In this document: one piece after another, positions 14,014-18,665 of the stretch
Numbering within the stretch: position 1 is the stretch's first letter
Layout: the number at the start of each line of letters is the position of its first letter
Source of the DNA: Betaproteobacteria bacterium
Lineage (GTDB): Bacteria; Pseudomonadota; Gammaproteobacteria; Burkholderiales; Burkholderiaceae_E
DNA: 18,665 nucleotides
Assembly: GCA_009922405.1 (NCBI GenBank)
Contig: RFVZ01000016.1
Coordinates: 1 to 18,665 of the forward strand
Reading direction: 5' to 3'
The notes under the pieces: model-generated
Database searches by the model: none
Seen by the model: the letters and a program-made list of their open reading frames with translations, nothing else
What the model was told of the DNA's origin: nothing
Position numbers and translations under genes: made by a program

Positions 14014-14495
14014 TCGCTTGCGGTTGTATCGGTCGGCGCTGCCGCACTCGCTGCAGCCAAAGCGGCCGCATCGGCAATCCCGACCTGGTGCGCAGCTGCT
14101 TTCGCAGCGACCGCTGCCGCACGAGCTGCAGGGGACAGGCGTCCTGGCAGCTTTTCCTTGATTCGGGCAGATTTGCCCGAACGCTGCCGAAGGTAGTAAA
14201 GCTTGGCGCGACGCACATCGCCGCGGCGCTTGACTTCAATCGAAGCGATCATCGGTGAATAGAGCTGAAACGTCCGTTCAACCCCTTCACCCGACGAAAT
14301 CTTGCGAACGATAAACGAGGAGTTTAGCCCGCGGTTGCGCCGGGCAATGACAACGCCTTCGTAAGACTGCACCCGCTTGCGGGTTCCTTCAACGACATTG
14401 ACGTTGACGATTACGGTGTCGCCAGGTGCGAAAACCGGAATCACTTTGGCGAGCCGGGCAATTTCCTCGGCTTCAAGTTGTTCGATCAAATTCAT
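14010..14495 (-). CDS. rplS: Ribosomal protein L19 with alanine-rich C-terminal tail
   Basis: Large-subunit protein at the 30S-50S interface. The core (residues 1-117) matches L19 along its whole length: MNLIEQLEAEE, FAPGDTVIVNVNVVEGTRKR, YEGVVIARRNRGLNSSFIVRK, GVERTFQLYSP, and RAKLYYLRQRSGKSARIKEKL. About 44 extra residues follow, dominated by alanine and ending in TDTTASE; E. coli L19 stops at 115. The start is ATG 14495 because AAGGAG lies six bases upstream; the ATGs 18 and 21 bases earlier (14513, 14516) lack support. It is the last gene of the rpsP-rimM-trmD-rplS group, but is separated from trmD by an unusually long 212-base gap. Confidence 0.97.
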   Translation of the reverse strand: MNLIEQLEAEEIARLAKVIPVFAPGDTVIVNVNVVEGTRKRVQSYEGVVIARRNRGLNSSFIVRKISSGEGVERTFQLYSPMIASIEVKRRGDVRRAKLYYLRQRSGKSARIKEKLPGRLSPAARAAAVAAKAAAHQVGIADAAALAAASAAAPTDTTASE

Positions 14496-14707
14496 GCAGG
14501 GCTCCTTGGCCATCATGCGCTGGGTTGTGCGAGAGACGTTGTGGTAACGATCCCGCCAATTGTTGTAATGCCAGGCAGAGGATGGAGACCGGAAAACGAG
14601 GCGTCTGGAGAGTGACCTCGAAGTACCAGCCGGGTTACTCGAAAGCCCTCCAGTTTAACCCAAAATTCACACTTTCGGACTGGTCTCTGTGCGGTGATTC
14701 AGTTTTC
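14496..14707 (-). other. trmD-rplS intergenic region with inverted repeat
   Basis: 212 bases with no credible gene. An imperfect inverted repeat lies at 14610-14617 and 14633-14640 (8 bp with one mismatch, 15-base loop), followed toward rplS by no T-run. Possible -10-like sequences occur, but none has a matching -35 at proper spacing, so I do not call a promoter. The gap is longer than is typical for this operon and could hold a promoter or an L19 control leader. Confidence 0.4.
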
Positions 14708-15508
14708 TCATGTTGCTTTCGCTTGATCCCCGATCCGCGAGAGCACACGTTCATCGGCAGGATCGAGCCACCCCTGCTTCCTTGCCGAGGTCAGGAGTTC
14801 GGGACGTCGTTGCTGCGTTGTCAACAACGCTTCTTGGCGCCGCCATTCGCGAATCCGCTGATGATGCCCGCCCAGCAAAACGTCGGGAACTCTCAGACCG
14901 CGCCAATCTTCAGGGCGGGTGTAGTGTGAACAATCCAGTAATCCGCGGGTAAATGAGTCCTCTTGAACCGACGCGAAATCCTGAACCGCCCCCGGAAGCC
15001 AGCGAACAACGGCATCAATCAGCATCATCGCGGGCAACTCGCCACCCGAGACCACGAAGTCACCAATCGCGATTTCTTCGTCAACCCGCGCGCGCAACAG
15101 ACGCTCATCAATTCCCTCATAGCGCCCACATAACAAGGTCAACTCAGTCAATTCCGCCAGTTCGCAGACCCGCTGTTGGGTCAGAGGTGCCCCCCGGGGA
15201 GAAAGGTAAATCACCGGCGCCTTCTTGACATCCGCCCGAGCCTGGCTCCGCACCCGCTCTTCAAGCTGCGCCTCCGAAATCGCGTCCAGCGTTCGAGCCA
15301 GCGGCTCGGCCAGCATCACCATCCCGGGACCCCCTCCAAACGGCCGATCATCGACCCGGCGGTAAGCGTCTTCGGTCAGATCGCGGGGATTCCAGCGGTG
15401 CATTTGAAACAGTGCCCGTTCCGCCGCACGACCCGAAATTCCATGCCCGACGAGCGCATCGAACATTTCCGGAAAGATTGTGACGACATCAATGCGGAGC
15501 GTTGGCAC
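14708..15508 (-). CDS. trmD: tRNA (guanine37-N1)-methyltransferase
   Basis: Uses S-adenosylmethionine to methylate G37 beside the anticodon and so prevents +1 frameshifting; essential in most bacteria. The SPOUT trefoil-knot signatures are present: RIDVVTIFPEMF at the start, VDDRPFGGGPGMVM, VIYLSPRGAPLTQ, LLCGRYEGIDERL, and IAIGDFVVSGGELPAMMLID; the SFTRGLLDCSHYTRP and VLLGGHHQRIREWRR C-terminal motifs follow. I choose GTG 15508, which gives 266 residues and the conserved N-terminus. GTG 15514 is also possible; longer versions would overlap rimM. It starts about ten bases after the rimM stop, so it is translated from the same message. Confidence 0.96.
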   Translation of the reverse strand: MPTLRIDVVTIFPEMFDALVGHGISGRAAERALFQMHRWNPRDLTEDAYRRVDDRPFGGGPGMVMLAEPLARTLDAISEAQLEERVRSQARADVKKAPVIYLSPRGAPLTQQRVCELAELTELTLLCGRYEGIDERLLRARVDEEIAIGDFVVSGGELPAMMLIDAVVRWLPGAVQDFASVQEDSFTRGLLDCSHYTRPEDWRGLRVPDVLLGGHHQRIREWRRQEALLTTQQRRPELLTSARKQGWLDPADERVLSRIGDQAKAT

Positions 15509-15518
15509 GGGCACTCGA

Positions 15519-16127
15519 TTAATAATCCAGTTCCCAATCGACCAAAATCCGCCGAGCGGCCATGTCAACGTTGAGGACGAAGTGGGACACAAAAGGGATC
15601 AGGCGGGTCACGGTTGTACCGGAGGTCGCGCCGGCGGTAGCCCCGGTTGTCGGATCCGTGGCCACCTGAAGCAGGGCATGAGCGCCATGGTCATCCACAC
15701 CAATGACCTCACCGAGCATCTGCTCATGCGTATTGACGACCGTGCAACCGATTAGGTCGACCCAATAGAATGAATCGTCGCCGGCGGGCGGAAATACAGA
15801 TCGAGAAAGGGCGACGACACGGCCCCGAACTTCGTCCGCCTGAGTTCGATCCTCGAACCCGATCGGGCGCGCCACGACGCTGTCCGAATGCACTCTGGCA
15901 CGCTCCACTCGCAGTGGCTCCGCTGCCCTGGAATGTTGCGCACCGGGCCGAACGATTGCGGTAGACCTCCCGGGAACACCGACGACCGGTTGCAACCACC
16001 AGTCACGGACCCCCAGTAGAACTGAATCGGCTGGAGACCCCGAAAAAGGCTGAACTTTGATCCAGCCCCTAACCCCCCAGCCGCCAACGACACGACCGAC
16101 CTCGATAAGGTCGCCTGGGGGTGAAAT
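15519..16127 (-). CDS. rimM: Ribosome maturation factor RimM
   Basis: Binds S19 and helps process 16S rRNA in the 30S head. The N-terminal barrel starts at LIEVGRVVGGWGVRGWIKV, followed by a linker region, then the PRC-type C-terminal domain (YWVDLIGCTVVN, LGEVIGVDDHGAHALLQV, RLIPFVSHFVLNVD, RRILVDWELDY). A threonine/glycine/alanine-rich insert lies just before RLIPF. The frame stays open from a TAG inside rpsP, yet no ATG, GTG or TTG occurs until TTG 15995, which is well inside the domain. The start must therefore be non-standard, such as ATT 16127 (one base after the rpsP stop) or CTG 16139, unless there is a sequence error. The coordinate given is the ATT option, giving 202 residues against the usual 170-185. 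Confidence 0.9.
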   Translation of the reverse strand: MSPPGDLIEVGRVVGGWGVRGWIKVQPFSGSPADSVLLGVRDWWLQPVVGVPGRSTAIVRPGAQHSRAAEPLRVERARVHSDSVVARPIGFEDRTQADEVRGRVVALSRSVFPPAGDDSFYWVDLIGCTVVNTHEQMLGEVIGVDDHGAHALLQVATDPTTGATAGATSGTTVTRLIPFVSHFVLNVDMAARRILVDWELDY

Positions 16128-16128
16128 C

Positions 16129-16506
16129 TCAGGTTGCAGAGGCTTCTGCAGAGATTTCTGCAGACACTTCGGCAGGTGCTGCCGCCGCTGCTGGTGCCGA
16201 AGGGGCAGGCGATGCGGGAGCCGCTGCAGGTGCCACTACGGCTGCCGCTGGCTGCGATGCAACCTGCCGCGCAAAGCGGTCAACCAGTTTGGCTACTGCG
16301 GGCGACATCTGAGCGCCGGTGGACGTCCAGTAGGTCAGACGGTCCATGGCGATGCGCAGGCTAACTTCACCGCCAGACGCCACGGGGTTGAAAAACCCCA
16401 CACGCTCGATGAAGTTGCCGTCACGACGCGAGCGTTTGTCCGCCGCCACGATGGAGTAGAAGGGGCGGTTTTTTGCACCACCACGGGAAAGTCGGAGGAC
16501 AACCAT
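16129..16506 (-). CDS. rpsP: Ribosomal protein S16 with low-complexity C-terminal tail
   Basis: Small-subunit protein that binds 16S rRNA early in assembly. Residues 1-82 are a normal S16: MVVLRLSRGGAKNRPFY, ADKRSRRDGNFIERVGFFNP, and LRIAMDRLTYWTSTGAQMSP. Another 43 residues follow, made of alanine, proline, valine and serine and ending in the repeats SAEI-SAEA-SAT. The tail is outside the fold and replaces what would normally be the gap before rimM. AAGGA seven bases before ATG 16506 supports the start. It is the first gene of the rpsP-rimM-trmD-rplS operon. Confidence 0.97.
   Translation of the reverse strand: MVVLRLSRGGAKNRPFYSIVAADKRSRRDGNFIERVGFFNPVASGGEVSLRIAMDRLTYWTSTGAQMSPAVAKLVDRFARQVASQPAAAVVAPAAAPASPAPSAPAAAAAPAEVSAEISAEASAT
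16132..16164 (-). repeat. Tandem 12-bp repeat in the rpsP 3' end
   Basis: On the leftward strand the unit TCTGCAGAAxxC occurs twice (16164-16153 and 16152-16141) and a partial third copy follows (16140-16132), encoding SAEI, SAEA, SAT. The array ends at the rpsP stop and directly abuts the region where rimM must start. Confidence 0.8.
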
Positions 16507-16560
16507 GCCGGAATCCTTGCCTTATTCGAAGGTTAGAAGCGATGTTTTGATCGCGGAGAA

Positions 16561-16590
16561 CCCGAGGTTTACTGGTTAAACAGCCTCGGG
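16561..16590 (-). terminator. Inverted repeat at the 3' end of the YqaA-like gene
   Basis: On the leftward strand CCCGAG-gct-GTTTA-accag-TAAAC-CTCGGG forms an 11-bp stem with a three-base bulge and a five-base loop. It includes the stop codon of the YqaA-like gene and is followed by only a short TTCT. It probably marks the end of that transcript before the rpsP operon, which begins 55 bases on, but the poor T-tract makes it a weak intrinsic terminator. Confidence 0.5.
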
Positions 16591-17103
16591 GAACAACCAG
16601 AGCATCAGTGGCGTGTAAGCGGAATAGCGCAGAAACTTACCCAACAGCATGTACCCGGCGCTTTGCCAGAACGGCAAACGCAACCAGCCGGCGACCACGC
16701 AAAGAGGATCACCTACAAGCGGTAACCAGGCAAGCAACATCGCTTTGGGACCGAATCGCTCCAGCCATGCCAATGCCTTGCGGTGAACGCGGTCGTCTTT
16801 TACGCCCGAATCGCCTTCGGGCAAAGTACCGGCGGTGCGCCGGGACTGCTCCCGACGGTCAGCCGCGGCTTTCGCCCCGACACCGAGCCAATAATCGATC
16901 AGGCCACCGATCGTATTCCCGAGCGAGGCGACCACAACCGTCGGCCACATCATCTCTGGATTTAGTTTGACGTAGCCAAAAACTGCGGGCTCCGAGCCCA
17001 TCGGGATCAAGGTTGCGCTGAGCAAACTGATCACAAAGACCGCGGGCAACCCAACCTTCGGAAGCGCGAGCCAAACCAGCAGGGACTGCAGCCAAGGCTC
17101 CAA
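16576..17103 (-). CDS. YqaA-family (DedA/VTT-like) membrane protein
   Basis: A small inner-membrane protein of the YqaA group in the DedA/VTT superfamily, whose characterised members move lipids across membranes. Recognisable blocks are LPAVFVISLLSATLIPMGSEP, LNPEMMWPTVVVASLGNTIGG, ALAWLERFGPKAMLLAWLPLVGDPLCVVAGWLRLPFW and LGKFLRYSAYT, with about four hydrophobic segments. Between helices two and three is a charged loop of about 35 residues. I prefer TTG 17103 (175 residues) because AGGGG lies five bases upstream; GTG 17121 would add six residues. It follows the acyl-CoA dehydrogenase by 27-45 bases in the same direction. Its exact role is unknown. Confidence 0.85.
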   Translation of the reverse strand: MEPWLQSLLVWLALPKVGLPAVFVISLLSATLIPMGSEPAVFGYVKLNPEMMWPTVVVASLGNTIGGLIDYWLGVGAKAAADRREQSRRTAGTLPEGDSGVKDDRVHRKALAWLERFGPKAMLLAWLPLVGDPLCVVAGWLRLPFWQSAGYMLLGKFLRYSAYTPLMLWLFPEAV

Positions 17104-17148
17104 AAAAACCCCTAATGACACCGGCGAGCCGGCTGACCCGAACGGGTT

Positions 17149-18665
17149 TTAGAAGTTGGCTTCTTCAATCGCGAGGGTCCCGGCCGAACCCTCGACCACC
17201 GTTTCAGCCAAGCCCGAGGCGCGCGTCAAAATGTGATCTGCAAAGAAGCGCACCGTTCCGAGCTTTGTTCGCAGGAATGTTGCATCGCCTTCTCCCGCTG
17301 CCAACTGATGCGTCGCCGCCAGAGCCGCACGTCCCATCTGCCAACCCGAAAGCACCACACCGCTCAGCATCAGATACGGCACGCTGCCGGCATAAACGGC
17401 CCGAGGATCAGATTTGGCCGCGCCAGCAATAAAGACGATGGCATGCTCGAGCGCATCACAAGCCTGCTCAAGACGAGTCGCGATGGCTGCGAGCGTCTCC
17501 GACTGCTTGAGTTCGGTCACGGTCGCCCGAACCCGAGCCAGGATTGCAAGCGCTGAGCGCCCACCATCACGCGCGGTCTTACGCCCAATCAAATCGTTGG
17601 CCTGGATGGCCGTGGTGCCCTCGTAAATCGTCAGAATTCGGGCATCGCGGTAATACTGCGCCGCGCCGGTTTCCTCGATGAATCCCATCCCGCCGTGGAC
17701 CTGCACACCGAGGGAGGTGACTTCGAGCGACATTTCGGTCGAGAACCCTTTAACGATCGGGACCAGAAATTCGTAAAAAGTCCGTGCCTCAGCTGCAGCC
17801 ACCGGATCGGGATCGGCATGCGCCTGATCGAACGCGGCGGCAGCCACATAACCCAGTGCACGCGCGCCCTCGCCGGACATCGGGGTGATGAATAATCGTA
17901 ATCGGGCCTGACGAACCTTCAACGGCGCGGCTTTGGACCCGGTCCCGCGCATAGGCAACCGCCTTTTGATAAGCACGGTCAGCGACGGCAACGCCCTGCA
18001 TACCGACGGCGAATCGCGCCGCATTCATCATGATGAACATGGCCTCGAGACCGCGGTTCTCTTCACCGACCAGCCAGCCAATCGCGCCTGGTGCGGCGAC
18101 ACCGCCACTGGGCGAAGCGACCGGGCATTTGCCATCGCCATAGAGCAAAACAGCGGTCGGACTGGCCTTGATGCCAAGCTTGTGCTCGACCGATGCGCAC
18201 CACACATCATTGCGTGCACCGAGGCTGCCGTCGTCATTGACCAGAACCTTGGGCACGACAAACAGCGAAAGGCCTTTGACCCCCTCGGGGGCCCCGACGA
18301 CCCGCGCCAACACCAAATGAATGATGTTCTCGGCCAGATCGTGTTCACCGAACGTGATGTAGATCTTTTGGCCAAATAGACGATAAGTACCGTCGGCCTG
18401 GGGTTCGGCGCGGGTACGCACCATCGAAAGGTCGCTACCTGCTTGTGGTTCAGTCAGGTTCATCGTACCGGTCCATTGACCGCTGATCAGATGCGGCACC
18501 CAGCGCTGCTGCATTTCGGGGGTACCAGCCGTCATGAAAGCTTCGATCGCGCCGTCCGTCAGCAAGGGACAGAGCGCAAACGAGAGGTTCGCCGCATTGA
18601 GCATTTCAGAACACGGCGTTGCCACTAATTTGGGCAACCCCATCCCACCAAAAACCTGCGGATGC
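17149..18665 (-). pseudogene. Large acyl-CoA dehydrogenase with internal frame break (5' end outside window)
   Basis: FAD enzyme that would oxidise an acyl-CoA and pass electrons to ETF; the type is the roughly 600-residue class with an extra C-terminal domain. The upstream frame runs from the window edge (HPQVFGGMGLP) through the FAD-binding TMNLTEPQAGSDLS, KIYITFGEHD and GEENRGLEAMFIMMNAARF to IIHHPDVRR. There the frame breaks near 17870-17876. The downstream frame resumes at EGARALGYVAAAA and continues through VKGFSTEMSLEVTSLGVQVHGGMGFIEETGA, the catalytic-glutamate motif IYEGTTAIQANDLIGRK and the C-terminal domain to TAA at 17149. Homologues as I recall them have about nine more residues (like MLMTMRAQT) between these blocks, so about 29 bases appear deleted. 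It is either a real lesion or an assembly fault. Confidence 0.85.

Noticed and set aside
15724..16093. Two alternative open frames over the first half of rimM
   Set aside because: The conserved RimM N-terminus reads in a single frame throughout (LIEVGRVV to the stop), so these are shadows and not signs of a frameshift in rimM.
17121..17160. Short inverted repeats (CCGG-CGAG-CCGG and ACCC-GAAC-GGGT) between the acyl-CoA dehydrogenase and the YqaA-like gene
   Set aside because: Stems are only four base pairs and no T-run follows in the direction of transcription, so a terminator is not supported.
1..18665. Search for CRISPR arrays, tRNA/rRNA genes, insertion sequences, attachment sites and toxin or defence genes
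   Set aside because: No spaced direct repeats, cloverleaf or T-loop sequences, transposase motifs or defence domains were seen; the window is ordinary core genome.

Overview
The window is a gene-dense stretch of bacterial chromosome made almost entirely of core housekeeping genes. Protein similarities and gene order point to a betaproteobacterium, most likely Burkholderiales: ffs-dnaX-ybaB-recR, trxA-rho-rpmE2, orn/M48 protease/phhB/rsgA, a CobD/CbiB-like protein beside a Nudix CoA pyrophosphatase, and rpsP-rimM-trmD-rplS next to a YqaA-type membrane protein and a large acyl-CoA dehydrogenase. This assignment comes from recognising families, not from a database search. GC is moderately high and GTG/TTG starts are common. 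I see no mobile element, CRISPR array, phage gene, tRNA or rRNA, and no gene-free stretch longer than 300 bases.

Layout. Positions 1-3641 read leftward: 4.5S RNA (ffs) with a clear -10 box, then dnaX, ybaB, recR, a MAPEG-family membrane protein and the N-terminal part of carA, which runs off the left edge. Positions 3749-9073 read rightward: trxA, rho, rpmE2 (zinc-free L31), a GT-C type membrane glycosyltransferase-like protein and a MATE exporter, the last two overlapping by 4 bases. orn is leftward (9062-9685) and overlaps the MATE 3' end. Positions 9754-12336 are rightward: M48 metalloprotease, phhB, rsgA. Positions 12340-18665 are leftward: a truncated acyl-CoA dehydrogenase reading frame, a YqaA-like protein, the rpsP-rimM-trmD-rplS operon, the Nudix hydrolase and the CobD/CbiB-like protein.

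The genes cover DNA replication and repair (DnaX, YbaB, RecR), transcription termination (Rho), protein targeting (4.5S RNA), ribosome parts and maturation (L31, L19, S16, RimM, TrmD, RsgA), RNA turnover (Orn) and redox (TrxA). I did not find a new multi-gene system. The points most worth a second look are local. The acyl-CoA dehydrogenase has a frame break at which about nine conserved codons also seem to be missing. rimM and carA have no ordinary start codon where the family expects one. A 10-bp hairpin holds the start codon of the glycosyltransferase-like gene in its stem. Low-complexity or tandem-repeat additions occur in several housekeeping proteins (S16, L19, PhhB, RimM).
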